From Phycisphaerae bacterium (GTDB lineage: Bacteria > Planctomycetota > Phycisphaerae > Phycisphaerales > UBA1924): a stretch of 64,000 bases of DNA. Position numbers and translations under genes: made by a program. Numbering within the stretch: the stretch's first letter is position 1; every line of letters starts with the position of its first letter. The DNA is taken from positions 372,001 to 436,000 of the forward strand of contig JAUILU010000001.1 of the NCBI GenBank assembly GCA_030432905.1. Reading direction: 5' to 3'. Below are positions 1 through 7,777 of the stretch, one piece after another. The notes below the pieces were generated by a model. The model ran no database searches. It was given only the letters and a program-made list of their open reading frames with translations, and was not told where the DNA came from.

Positions 1-425
1 GCGAGCCGGTCATGCCTCGCGGCATCTGGAACCCGCTCACACTTGAGGGAGCCGACAACCCAGACATGCCCGAATTCTACCTCAAGGGCGGCTGCATCAT
101 CCCGACAGGCCCAGTCATGCAGCATGTCAGCGAGAAAGCGCTCAATCCGCTCACACTCGTCGTAGCTCTCGATGAGAACGGAAGCGCCGAGGGCACGCTC
201 TACGAAGACAGCGGCGACGGCTACGAGTTCAAAGAAGGCGACTTCCTCCTGAGCACCTACTCGGCAGAACGCCGAGGCGATACGGTTGTTGTTACGCTCA
301 GTTCGAGCGATGGCGAGCGCGAACGACCGGATCGCCAGATGAACGTCAGGCTCATCCTCGAAGACGGCACCGAAGTACAGGGCCAAGGCACCGACGGCGA
401 AGAGATCACAATCGAGCTGCCGTAA
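1..425 (+). CDS. GH31 alpha-glucosidase family protein, C-terminal part (5' end outside window)
   Basis: The reading frame is open from base 3 (gag ccg gtc atg ...) to the TAA at 423-425, so the ATG at 12 in the ORF track is probably internal and this is the 3' end of a longer gene. The visible 141 residues match the C-terminal beta-sandwich region of GH31 glycosidases: a short beta segment with FYLKGGCIIPTGP (compare the family's RGGxIIPxxP), then LTLVVALDENGSAEGTLYEDSGDGYEF, the usual acidic turn. The catalytic barrel is not in the window, so substrate specificity cannot be read; alpha-glucosidase or alpha-xylosidase are the common activities. It converges on the sugar ABC transporter ATPase gene with only 14 bases between the stops. 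The neighbouring sugar importer and GH13 gene support a role in alpha-glucan breakdown (inference). Confidence 0.75.
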   Translation, partial: EPVMPRGIWNPLTLEGADNPDMPEFYLKGGCIIPTGPVMQHVSEKALNPLTLVVALDENGSAEGTLYEDSGDGYEFKEGDFLLSTYSAERRGDTVVVTLSSSDGERERPDRQMNVRLILEDGTEVQGQGTDGEEITIELP

Positions 426-439
426 GTCGCCAGGGTCAG

Positions 440-2068
440 CTACAACGCAGCCGCTGATTCCTGCGTCGCGAGCGTGAGCACGCCGGTCTGGGTCATCTCG
501 TCGCCTTCGAGTGTGCCCGTGCAGACACCGTCGGCGAGGACCATGATGCGATCCGAGAGCGCCAGCAGTTCGGGCATCTCGCTCGAGACGAGCACGACCG
601 CGAGCCCGCCGTCCACTGCTTTGCGGATCAGCTTGTAAACCTCGGCCTTGGTCCCGACGTCGATGCCCCGAGTCGGTTCGTCGAGCAAGAGGACCTTTGT
701 TTCCTTGCCCATCCACCGCGCGATGAGGAGCTTCTGCTGGTTGCCGCCCGACAGCTCGCCCGGCTTGCTGCTCGTGGACGCGGTCTTGACGTGGAACTTC
801 TCGACCCGCTGATTCACGACGCCCATCTCGGCCTGGCGGCGGCGCAGCCCAAACGGAAACTTTCGGTTTGCCAATGCGGGCATCCGTGGGGCAACGATGT
901 TCTCATCCACACCGAGTTGGAAGAACAGGCCTTCGTGGCGCCGGTCTTCAGGAACAAGTCCGATGCCGGCTTTGATCGCTGCACGGACATCGCGCATGGG
1001 AAGCGACCGCTGGCCCACCGTAACAGTTCCGGTAGCTTTGCTATCTAAGCCAAAGATCGCCGCGAGCAGTTCGCTTCGACCAGCGCCCACAAGCCCCCCG
1101 ACACCGAGCACTTCGCCCGCGCGAACTTCGAGTGAGATTTTGTGCAAAGTGCCCGGCGACGAGATCGACTCTGCCTTGAGCACCACGCTGCCGGGCGGGG
1201 CGTGCGCGCTGTCGATGCCCGAAAGTTCTTGCAACGCCTCGGCTTCGCTGGTTTCCGATTCGATTTTGCCCGTAGGAGTAACGATGCGTTTGCCGATCAT
1301 CTGTTCGACGAGCGTGGCCTCGTCGATCTCGCTCACGTTGTTCGTCGCGACGAATCTGCCGTCACGCAGCACAGTCACCCGATCACAGCACGAGAAGATC
1401 TCGCCCATGCGATGCGAGACATAGATCACCGTCAATCCCTGCTCGGCCAGCTCACGGACGATCTCGCCGAGCCTGTCCGCTTCTGCTATCGAGAGCGAGC
1501 TCGTCGGTTCATCGAACACGATGACTCTCGGCGATGACCCGCCGCGGCGAGCGCCGTCTTCGAGCGAAGCCGCAATCTGGCAGATCTGCCGCTTACCCGG
1601 GCTAAGTTCACCGAGCGGCTTTCGGACATCGATCGCGGGGTCGAGCCGGTGCACAAGATCCTGGGCTCGCTTGATCATCTCGTCGAAATCGACTGTGCCG
1701 AGTTTGCTGCAAGGCAGATCGTGCAGGCACAGATTCTCGGCGACGCTCAGGTTCGGGCACTGCGCGAGTTCCTGGTGCACGATGCGGACACCCGCCGCGA
1801 ACGCGTCATCGATAGACCCGAGCCTGAGCTGCTTGCCGTCGAGTGCGATCGTGCCCGTGTCTGGCTTGTGCAGTCCCGCGATAGCCTTGCCGAGCGTGCT
1901 TTTGCCAGCGCCGTTCTCGCCCATGAGCGCGTGCACCTCGCCCGAGCGGAAGCTGACCGAAACATCGCTGAGTGCTTGCGTGATCCCAAAACGCTTTGAC
2001 ACGCCTTCGACACGCAGAAACTCGTTGTTGTTCGAATCGGCCAATGTAACGCTCACATAAAAAGACAA
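440..2068 (-). CDS. Sugar ABC transporter ATP-binding protein, RbsA/MglA/XylG type (two ABC domains)
   Basis: Cytoplasmic ATPase of a CUT2-family monosaccharide importer, about 542 residues. Domain 1 has Walker A GENGAGKST near residue 50, signature ELSPGKRQ and Walker B VIVFDEPTSS. Domain 2 has the degenerate Walker A typical of this family (GGLVGAGRSE), signature ELSGGNQQK and Walker B VLLLDEPTRGID. Length and the two-domain layout match RbsA. It is the last gene of the permease, binding protein, ATPase order on this strand. The start is uncertain: the track's start at 2068 is a TTG lying on the base of a hairpin and T-tract in the 39-bp gap after the binding protein, with no visible Shine-Dalgarno. 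GTG at 2056 or TTG at 2044 are alternatives. The exact sugar cannot be told from sequence. Confidence 0.9.
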   Translation of the reverse strand: MSFYVSVTLADSNNNEFLRVEGVSKRFGITQALSDVSVSFRSGEVHALMGENGAGKSTLGKAIAGLHKPDTGTIALDGKQLRLGSIDDAFAAGVRIVHQELAQCPNLSVAENLCLHDLPCSKLGTVDFDEMIKRAQDLVHRLDPAIDVRKPLGELSPGKRQICQIAASLEDGARRGGSSPRVIVFDEPTSSLSIAEADRLGEIVRELAEQGLTVIYVSHRMGEIFSCCDRVTVLRDGRFVATNNVSEIDEATLVEQMIGKRIVTPTGKIESETSEAEALQELSGIDSAHAPPGSVVLKAESISSPGTLHKISLEVRAGEVLGVGGLVGAGRSELLAAIFGLDSKATGTVTVGQRSLPMRDVRAAIKAGIGLVPEDRRHEGLFFQLGVDENIVAPRMPALANRKFPFGLRRRQAEMGVVNQRVEKFHVKTASTSSKPGELSGGNQQKLLIARWMGKETKVLLLDEPTRGIDVGTKAEVYKLIRKAVDGGLAVVLVSSEMPELLALSDRIMVLADGVCTGTLEGDEMTQTGVLTLATQESAAAL

Positions 2069-2091
2069 CCGGCTGGCTTTCGCCTGCCGGT
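2056..2091 (-). terminator. Intergenic hairpin plus T-tract between binding-protein and ATPase genes (attenuator candidate)
   Basis: Read on the minus strand, ACCGGCAGGCGAAAGCCAG runs into CCGGT, forming a 6-bp stem, one mismatch, 3 more pairs and a GAAA loop, followed directly by TTGTCTTTTTAT. This has the form of a Rho-independent terminator but lies inside the sugar transporter operon. Partial termination here would give more binding protein than ATPase, a common need in ABC importers (inference). Confidence 0.6.
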
Positions 2092-2107
2092 CGCGAGAGT
2101 AGTTTAC

Positions 2108-3142
2108 TTATTCCCCGCCGCGCGGGTCCCAGACTTTCCAGTTCTCTGCGTACTCGTCCACGTTGTCGGCGTTGACGATATCGAACTCGGCGTAGTTCAT
2201 GACGCTCTCAGGATCTTGGCCGTTGTGGACCTTGTTGAAGAGGAGCATGACAGACTCGTAGCCCCAGCCGTAGTAAGGCTGACCGACGAGAACCTGAACT
2301 TGGCCTGCCTTGACGTAGTCGAGCGGGAGCGGGAGCGGATCCATGGAGACGACCTTGGCACTCTCGTAGATGCCATCGAGGGCGTTGTCTGTGTAGAGAG
2401 GCCAGCCGCCGACGAGCGCCCATCCAGTGATGTCAGGGTTGCTCGTCTGGACCTGTTGCATCTTGGCGGCCATGTCAGCCGCGGTTTCCTGTGCGTAGAA
2501 GACATCGCGGATTTCGATGCCCTCGTGCTTGGCGGCTTCTTCCCGGACGCCATCGACACGGGCCGAGAGGTTTGCCGAGTTCGGGTTGCCGCTGAGCACC
2601 GCAACCACACCAGTGCCATTGAGCTGGCCAGCGAGTTCTTCCATTACCTTGGCACCGGCGGCCTTGTCGTCGACGCCGTAGTACGCAAAGCGGTCGGAGC
2701 TTGACGCATCAGAGTCGAACGTTACGACGGGAACGTTGCCAGCCGCGGCTGCGTTGATCGAGCTCTCGAGCAGGTTCGCATCCGTACAACTGATCGCGAT
2801 GCCGTCGACACCTTGGCTGGTCAGCAATTCGACAAACTCGGCCTGCTTCTGGGCATCCTCGGTCGCTGGGGTGCGCCAGTTGACCGTGACCGTGATGCCT
2901 TCGTGCTGCTCACTAAGCTCCTTCGCCGCGGCTTCAGCGCCGACCCGGGCAGCTTGGAAAACCGGGTTCTGCTCCGCTTTGGCGATCACACCGAAGGTGT
3001 ACGTCTGGGCGGAAGCCGCGGGTGCTGCGCCGTCACCGCCCGAGGTTGCCGTGTTGTCTCCGCCGCCTTCGTTGCCGCAGGAAGCGAGCAGCGTCGCCGC
3101 GCCGAGGCCGAGCATCATTGAAACTGTTCTGCGTCCGAACAT
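2108..3142 (-). CDS. Sugar ABC transporter substrate-binding lipoprotein (RbsB-like, PBP type I)
   Basis: Periplasmic solute receptor of the CUT2 importer, 344 residues. The N-terminus MFGRRTVSMMLGLGAATLLASCG is a lipoprotein signal with lipobox LLASC, predicting a lipid-anchored Cys at about residue 22. A low-complexity G/A/S linker follows, then a periplasmic-binding-protein type I fold with YTFGVIAKAEQNPVFQ at its start and GVDGIAISCTDANLL and VPVVTFDSDA as typical hinge and ligand-cleft segments. ATG at 3142 is preceded by GGGGGATG, a good ribosome binding site. It lies 42 bp downstream of the permease gene. The family covers ribose, xylose, galactose, rhamnose and AI-2 receptors; I cannot choose among them. 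Confidence 0.88.
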   Translation of the reverse strand: MFGRRTVSMMLGLGAATLLASCGNEGGGDNTATSGGDGAAPAASAQTYTFGVIAKAEQNPVFQAARVGAEAAAKELSEQHEGITVTVNWRTPATEDAQKQAEFVELLTSQGVDGIAISCTDANLLESSINAAAAGNVPVVTFDSDASSSDRFAYYGVDDKAAGAKVMEELAGQLNGTGVVAVLSGNPNSANLSARVDGVREEAAKHEGIEIRDVFYAQETAADMAAKMQQVQTSNPDITGWALVGGWPLYTDNALDGIYESAKVVSMDPLPLPLDYVKAGQVQVLVGQPYYGWGYESVMLLFNKVHNGQDPESVMNYAEFDIVNADNVDEYAENWKVWDPRGGE

Positions 3143-3184
3143 GGGTCATCCCCCTGTAAGTAAATCTCTGAGATTGTGAACGGC

Positions 3185-4423
3185 TCACCCCTTCGGTGCG
3201 AGCCTCGTCTTTGCCTGGTCGATCACCACCGCGATGATAATCGCCACCCCCATTACGATCTGGTTGTACGCCTGATCCACGCCGAGGATAATCATGCCGT
3301 TGTCGATGAGCTGGATCACGATGGCCCCGAGGACAGCACCCATCGCCGAGCCCCTTCCGCCCATGAGCGACGCCCCGCCGATGACGGTTGCTGCGATCAC
3401 TTTGAGCTCGTACGCCATGCCCGCGTTAGGCTCTGCCGCACCGAGGTAGCCGAGATACACCGCAGCGCTCAGACCCGCGAGCAGGCCGAGCAGCGTGTAA
3501 ACGATGATCTTGACCCGCCCGACCGGGATGCCCGCGTATTTAGCCGCGGTCTCGTTGCCGCCCACGGCGTACACCTGCCTGCCGACCACAGTTTTCGAAA
3601 GCAAGAACACACCAACCGCGCCGACCAAAAGCATGACGATCACGGGCACCGGGTAAACGCCCGCGATCTCAGCCTTGAAGAAACCGCTTGTGAAACTCTC
3701 GGGGAACTGGCCAACGGACTGGCCTTTGCTGAGCACGAAGATGATGCCCCGATATGCCGCCATGGTGCCCAGTGTGATCACAAACGGATGAACGCGTAAG
3801 CCGACGATCATCGCGCCGTTTGCCGCGCCGCACGCCGCACCTACAAGACAACACACACCGATGCCAACTGGCACCGATACCAGCAGACCCGCATCGTCAC
3901 CCACGACGTTTTTGAGCGCGAACGCCCCGATGAGCGCCGCCAAGCCGTAGATAGCACCAACCGAGAGGTCGATACCCGCGAGGATAATGACCGCGGTCAT
4001 CCCAACTGCCATGATCGCGATAAAGCTCGCATCCTTGGCAACGAGGACCAGGTTCTCCTGGTCAAGAAACTTGTTGACAGTCTTCCGACCAAACACCGCG
4101 TTCTGCCCGGCGTTGTATGAATAGCCGTTGTTCTTCGCGTAGGTTTCTGTGCCGGAATCGGTGGTGACATTCCATCCCGCAACTTGCGGCAAGGGCCTAG
4201 CTCCGGGCTCCCCCTCGGTCCCGTCAGCGTAGTACTCGACAACCGTTGCCGACTGGGCGACTTCGATCCTGAATTGTTTCTGCTTCGTCCCGCCTCGGAT
4301 CGCGAGGATCACGCCGATCAAAACAATGACGAGCACAAGCCCGGCTTCCTGCGCACCTGCGAGTCGGCGCATCAGCGATGGCTGGCTTGCGTTTCCGGTT
4401 TGTGAGATTGTGTCTTTAGTCAC
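3185..4423 (-). CDS. Sugar ABC transporter permease, RbsC/XylH type, with an unusual extracytoplasmic insert
   Basis: Inner-membrane channel of the CUT2 sugar importer, 412 residues. TM1 is at about residues 27-43 (LVLVIVLIGVILAI). The conserved family block NLVLVAKDASFIAIMAVG leading to ILAGIDLSVGAIYG begins only near residue 124, so about 70 polar residues (roughly 45-115, rich in Thr, Gly, Asn and Tyr) are inserted after TM1. From memory, RbsC-type permeases of about 320-330 residues have a much shorter connection there. The rest follows the family, including the cytoplasmic loop VGRQVYAVGGNETAAKYAGI that contacts the ATPase and several hydrophobic helices. The start is GTG at 4423 with no strong Shine-Dalgarno. 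It is first in the operon. Confidence 0.87.
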   Translation of the reverse strand: MTKDTISQTGNASQPSLMRRLAGAQEAGLVLVIVLIGVILAIRGGTKQKQFRIEVAQSATVVEYYADGTEGEPGARPLPQVAGWNVTTDSGTETYAKNNGYSYNAGQNAVFGRKTVNKFLDQENLVLVAKDASFIAIMAVGMTAVIILAGIDLSVGAIYGLAALIGAFALKNVVGDDAGLLVSVPVGIGVCCLVGAACGAANGAMIVGLRVHPFVITLGTMAAYRGIIFVLSKGQSVGQFPESFTSGFFKAEIAGVYPVPVIVMLLVGAVGVFLLSKTVVGRQVYAVGGNETAAKYAGIPVGRVKIIVYTLLGLLAGLSAAVYLGYLGAAEPNAGMAYELKVIAATVIGGASLMGGRGSAMGAVLGAIVIQLIDNGMIILGVDQAYNQIVMGVAIIIAVVIDQAKTRLAPKG

Positions 4424-4447
4424 GGGAGAAACTGTAGCGGATAATCA

Positions 4448-4460
4448 TGCACTAGGTGCA
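4448..4460. promoter_or_regulatory. Inverted repeat TGCAC-TAG-GTGCA upstream of the sugar ABC operon
   Basis: A perfect 5-3-5 inverted repeat, TGCACTAGGTGCA, lies 25 bp upstream of the permease start codon in a 113-bp intergenic region. Position and symmetry fit an operator for a local repressor. It differs from the TGTATACA palindromes further right, so it may belong to another regulator. No clear -35/-10 pair was recognised. A chance origin is possible for so short a repeat. Confidence 0.35.
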
Positions 4461-4536
4461 GAGTTCAAAGCTTCAACCCTCCGTGACGCATGGCGTCGAC
4501 CGATCCGTTGGTCAACCACACTCCCAACACAGTCTC

Positions 4537-5499
4537 TTAGTCGATCGTCTGCAGGAATACAGAGCGATCCTTCTTGTGAGCATTGATGCTCTGCGGGTTG
4601 CCTCTCAGGTCGGGGCGCGTATCTGTGGATGAAAAGAAGAGATCATGGATCGAGATCGTGATCCCCTTGTATTCCTGCTGGTTCTTCAGGAACTCGGCGT
4701 GCCCATCTGAGAAGACGAAATTGCCGCCCTCGTCACCGAAGGTGTCAAACTCGGAGTAGAAACCGGGTGTCGTACCAGCAGAAGTCGCCAGCGACGAAGA
4801 AGCCGAGTTGGTGCCGCCTCCGTACCAAGCAGAGGTGCCGATATCCGGGCCAGCAGTCTCGGTTCCCCAGAGCGGGACAGGGTATGTCACAGCTGGTTCA
4901 ACAGCCCTCAGCCCAGAGAGGTAGAGGTAGCTGATGTTGTACGAGATCACCTCGAACTCACTGCCCGGGGGCTGAGGCCTGACAGGACGGCCCTGATCGA
5001 TCGAAGAGATGGTCGAAGGATTGATGATGGGCGGGCCGTGGTAGTCGTAGTCTTCTTTCTGCGCTGGCGAAGTCAGCACCTCGAGCGAATCAACATAGGT
5101 AGACATGATCGGGGTCTTGCTGCCCGCCCAGTTCCGTGAATCGTCAGGCGACCCACCAAGACGCGACCACCCTTCGGGCGAGTCGATGGTGCCGTCCTGT
5201 GTGCCGACCTGCCAGTGACTGAAGAGCCCGGCCACGCCGCCCATCTTGTGCTGATCGCCAAAGACGTTCGCGTTGTTGCCCGGAGTCGGAAGCACAGGGA
5301 ACCAGTCTTTGTGGTCGTTTGCGTAGAGCGTCATCATGAGGCCCATCGACCGCACGTTTGAAAGATCCGAAGCCTTCCTTGCCGACTCGCGGGCCTTGCC
5401 GAGGGCAGGCAGCAAGATGCCGATCAGCAGCGCGATGATGGCGATGACCACCAAGAGTTCAATAAGAGTGAAGCCCTGGGCAGAGTGATGCTTCTTCAT
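4537..5499 (-). CDS. Pseudopilin-like secreted protein (type II secretion G / prepilin N-methylation domain, H-X9-DG type)
   Basis: A 320-residue protein with a prepilin leader, MKKHHSAQG followed by [16 protein letters not shown], so cleavage before Phe and membrane insertion by the long N-terminal helix are predicted. The C-terminal part contains [13 protein letters not shown], close to the FxDGHVxxL box of the large, planctomycete-rich pseudopilin families. The ORF track starts 44 codons too early: ATG at 5499 has the Shine-Dalgarno GAGGT about 10 bases upstream, and the extra N-terminus does not look exported. These large solitary pseudopilins are very numerous in planctomycetes and their function is unknown. 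It lies between the sugar transporter and the GH13 gene, divergent from the latter. Confidence 0.82.
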   Translation of the reverse strand: MKKHHSAQGFTLIELLVVIAIIALLIGILLPALGKARESARKASDLSNVRSMGLMMTLYANDHKDWFPVLPTPGNNANVFGDQHKMGGVAGLFSHWQVGTQDGTIDSPEGWSRLGGSPDDSRNWAGSKTPIMSTYVDSLEVLTSPAQKEDYDYHGPPIINPSTISSIDQGRPVRPQPPGSEFEVISYNISYLYLSGLRAVEPAVTYPVPLWGTETAGPDIGTSAWYGGGTNSASSSLATSAGTTPGFYSEFDTFGDEGGNFVFSDGHAEFLKNQQEYKGITISIHDLFFSSTDTRPDLRGNPQSINAHKKDRSVFLQTID

Positions 5500-5698
5500 T
5501 TCGGTGACTACCTCATTTACTGCCCGTGTGCACGAGTCGTCTGCGGGCTGATGCGGCTTCGGAATCCAGAAGCGTGTTGAGCGTTCCGGGCATCCCGCTT
5601 TGCCATGTATCATGCTATACGAATTCTTCAAGGAGTGGCCATGATTTCTATGTGTCTATCGGCCTTTTTGGCCCCGGCTGTTCTCCATTCAAACACCG

Positions 5699-5724
5699 TG
5701 GTATACAAACCCCGTTGTATACAA
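5699..5724. promoter_or_regulatory. Paired TGGTATACAA / TTGTATACAA palindromes upstream of the GH13 gene
   Basis: Two near-identical 10-bp palindromes, TGGTATACAA at 5699-5708 and TTGTATACAA at 5715-5724, have centres 16 bp apart. They lie 49-74 bp upstream of the preferred GH13 start at 5773 and in the region shared with the divergent pseudopilin gene. TTGTATACAA-like sites are known targets of some GntR-family (FadR-type) regulators. The assignment to that family is inference, and no regulator gene is in the window. Related copies occur at 7642 and at 11115 and 11137. Confidence 0.55.
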
Positions 5725-5772
5725 CCCGAATTCACAATCGTGCATAAACAGACTCGGCTCGTGGACATCGTC

Positions 5773-7617
5773 ATGCCCAATCAGGGCGATGTGGTAGAGC
5801 GGTCAACACAGGCCCGCAGCGTGTCGGCGCCGATCGATGGATCACAGATCCGGCTCATGCTCGACATGGATGAACAGATCCGGATTCGCTCTACCGATGG
5901 CCGAGCCACAGAGTGGAGCGATCCGTTCAAGCAGCATGCCCCAGAACCCGAAGCCGAGCAGACCCCGTCATGGGCCCTCGGGGCGGTCTGGTACAACATC
6001 TTCCCCGAGCGATTCGACAACGCCGAGCCTCGCAACGATCAAGGCTGGCCCCACGGCACACCAATCGGCTGGCAAGACAACTGGTTCACGGTCACCCCAG
6101 ACGAGTTCGAAGCCTCAGCGAATCGCGCCATCGCATCACCCAGACGCTACCGGGACGACCACGAACGAGACCGACAGCCGCTTCATGACGTCGTGTTCGA
6201 GCGCCGGTTCGGCGGAGATATCCAGGGCATTCAGCGGCGCCTCGGCCACGTCGAATCACTCGGAGCGACAGCAATCTGGCTCTGCCCAGTGTTCGATGCG
6301 GTCAGCCTGCACAAGTACGACGCGACCGATCACCGTCACATCGATCCAAACCTCGGCTGGCCCGGCAAGGTCCCGCCGAACGCGCGTCAAGAATTCACTC
6401 AGGACCATAACCACTGGGACTGGACACCCGCGGACTTGGCATTCGTTGACGGGCTGATTCCAGCGGTGCACGAACGGCAGATGAAACTCATAATCGACGG
6501 CGTGTGGAACCACGTCGGAACAGCCCACCCGGCCTTTCAGAACGCGCTCGAACAAGGTGCGGCGAGTCCTTACAGCGACTGGTTTGATCTACACTACGAT
6601 GGTTCGGGGCGTGTCACTGCTTGGCGTGCATGGGACAGAAGGAACGGCAATTTACCCGCTTTTTCTCAGAGAATGGGCGATCTTGTGGCCGGACCGAAGC
6701 GCCACGTTTTTGACGTGACCAGCCGATGGATGGACCCGAACGGCGACGGGGATCCGTCAGACGGCATCGACGGCTGGCGGCTCGATGTTGCTAACGAAGT
6801 CGGTATGGCGTTCTGGAAAGACTGGCGCAGCCACGTTCGATCGATCAACCCAGATACTGTGCTTTTCGGCGAACTCTGGTTCGACGGCGAGGACTACTTC
6901 GGCGGCAAGGCGTTCGATGCGCAGATGAACTACCCGGTCGCGTTTGCTCTGCTGCCCTGGCTCTCGGGTGAACCGAATGCAGAGATTGCTGAAGACGTGA
7001 CCAAGGCACTCGATCACCATCCGGCGACGGTGCTGACGCAGATGAACTTGCTCGCATCTCACGACACAGCCCGACTCGTTTCTCTCCTTGCCAACCCCGG
7101 GCTTGAGTATGACCAAGGTGCAGGACTTGGCGCCGAAGACTTCGACCGGTCAAAGCCAAACCCAGAGAGCTTCGACCGGCTCGAACTCGCGTATGCAGTG
7201 CTGACGGCGCTACCCGGCTCGCCCATGGTCTTTGCTGGCGATGAACTCGGCGTGTGGGGCGCGGATGATCCGGAGAATCGGAAACCATTGCCCTGGCCCG
7301 ATCTCACGGGTGACCCGAGGGAAGCCGAGTTGGCACTGCGTACGACCGACAGGATTTCTCGCTGGCTCCGGCTGCGATCAGACCCAATCGTCGGCGATGT
7401 CCTCCGATACGGCGGCTGGAGATTGTCAACAGTGCAGGACATTCTGGTCATCGAGCGCGATCTCAACGGACAACGGGTTCGGTTGTACGCCAATCCGTTA
7501 AGGTTGCGCAAAGAGACTGATATCGGTCCTGTATGGCCGTGCTCAGCTCGGCTTGTTGTGCTCAACGAATCAGGAGACTGGGTCGATATTCACGGACCGT
7601 CCGAGAAGCCAGGGTGA
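5773..7617 (+). CDS. GH13 alpha-amylase family enzyme (neopullulanase / cyclomaltodextrinase-like)
   Basis: Glycoside hydrolase acting on alpha-1,4 (and perhaps alpha-1,6) glucan oligosaccharides, about 614 residues. The entry motif WYNIFPERFDNAEPRND is typical of the neopullulanase group. All four GH13 regions are visible: I LIIDGVWNHVG, II DGWRLDVANEVG with the nucleophile Asp, III FGELWFDG with the general acid Glu, and IV LLASHDTARL with the transition-state His-Asp. The ORF track begins at 5605. An ATG at 5641 has an AAGGAG site, but the stretch 5641-5772 has poor GC at third positions, rare codons (ata, cta, tgt) and the paired operators, so I prefer ATG 5773 (GTG 5761 also possible). 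No convincing signal peptide follows from 5773, suggesting a cytoplasmic enzyme fed by imported oligosaccharides. Confidence 0.85.
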   Translation: MPNQGDVVERSTQARSVSAPIDGSQIRLMLDMDEQIRIRSTDGRATEWSDPFKQHAPEPEAEQTPSWALGAVWYNIFPERFDNAEPRNDQGWPHGTPIGWQDNWFTVTPDEFEASANRAIASPRRYRDDHERDRQPLHDVVFERRFGGDIQGIQRRLGHVESLGATAIWLCPVFDAVSLHKYDATDHRHIDPNLGWPGKVPPNARQEFTQDHNHWDWTPADLAFVDGLIPAVHERQMKLIIDGVWNHVGTAHPAFQNALEQGAASPYSDWFDLHYDGSGRVTAWRAWDRRNGNLPAFSQRMGDLVAGPKRHVFDVTSRWMDPNGDGDPSDGIDGWRLDVANEVGMAFWKDWRSHVRSINPDTVLFGELWFDGEDYFGGKAFDAQMNYPVAFALLPWLSGEPNAEIAEDVTKALDHHPATVLTQMNLLASHDTARLVSLLANPGLEYDQGAGLGAEDFDRSKPNPESFDRLELAYAVLTALPGSPMVFAGDELGVWGADDPENRKPLPWPDLTGDPREAELALRTTDRISRWLRLRSDPIVGDVLRYGGWRLSTVQDILVIERDLNGQRVRLYANPLRLRKETDIGPVWPCSARLVVLNESGDWVDIHGPSEKPG

Positions 7618-7641
7618 GCCCTAGGTGTTCGCCGTAAGTCC

Positions 7642-7657
7642 CTGTATACAGCTGTAT
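7642..7657. promoter_or_regulatory. CTGTATACAG palindrome upstream of the dockerin-tailed surface protein gene
   Basis: The perfect 10-bp palindrome CTGTATACAG (7642-7651) is followed at once by a second half-site CTGTAT (7652-7657). It lies 24 bp after the GH13 stop and about 120 bp before the ATG of the next gene. It shares the TGTATACA core with the sites at 5699-5724 and 11115-11146, so it is taken as a member of the same operator set. Confidence 0.5.
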
Positions 7658-7707
7658 TTTCGTTCCCATTGATGCGCCCGCGTCGACTATGATGTGGGAG
7701 TGAAAAA

Positions 7708-7721
7708 CCGCGTTTTCGCGG
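7708..7721 (+). promoter_or_regulatory. Short 5'-leader hairpin CCGCG-TTTT-CGCGG
   Basis: A perfect 5-bp GC stem with a TTTT loop lies 56 bp upstream of the ATG at 7778 and probably in the mRNA leader. The leader of the opposite-strand paralogue has a comparable small hairpin (CCCGG ttcccg CCGGG near 11035-11050). It could stabilise the mRNA; there is no T-run, so it is not a terminator. Confidence 0.35.
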
Positions 7722-7777
7722 GGAGTTGTAGTAGAACCAGGAGGGGCTCGCGAAAGCGATCTCGGGAGATGATTACG

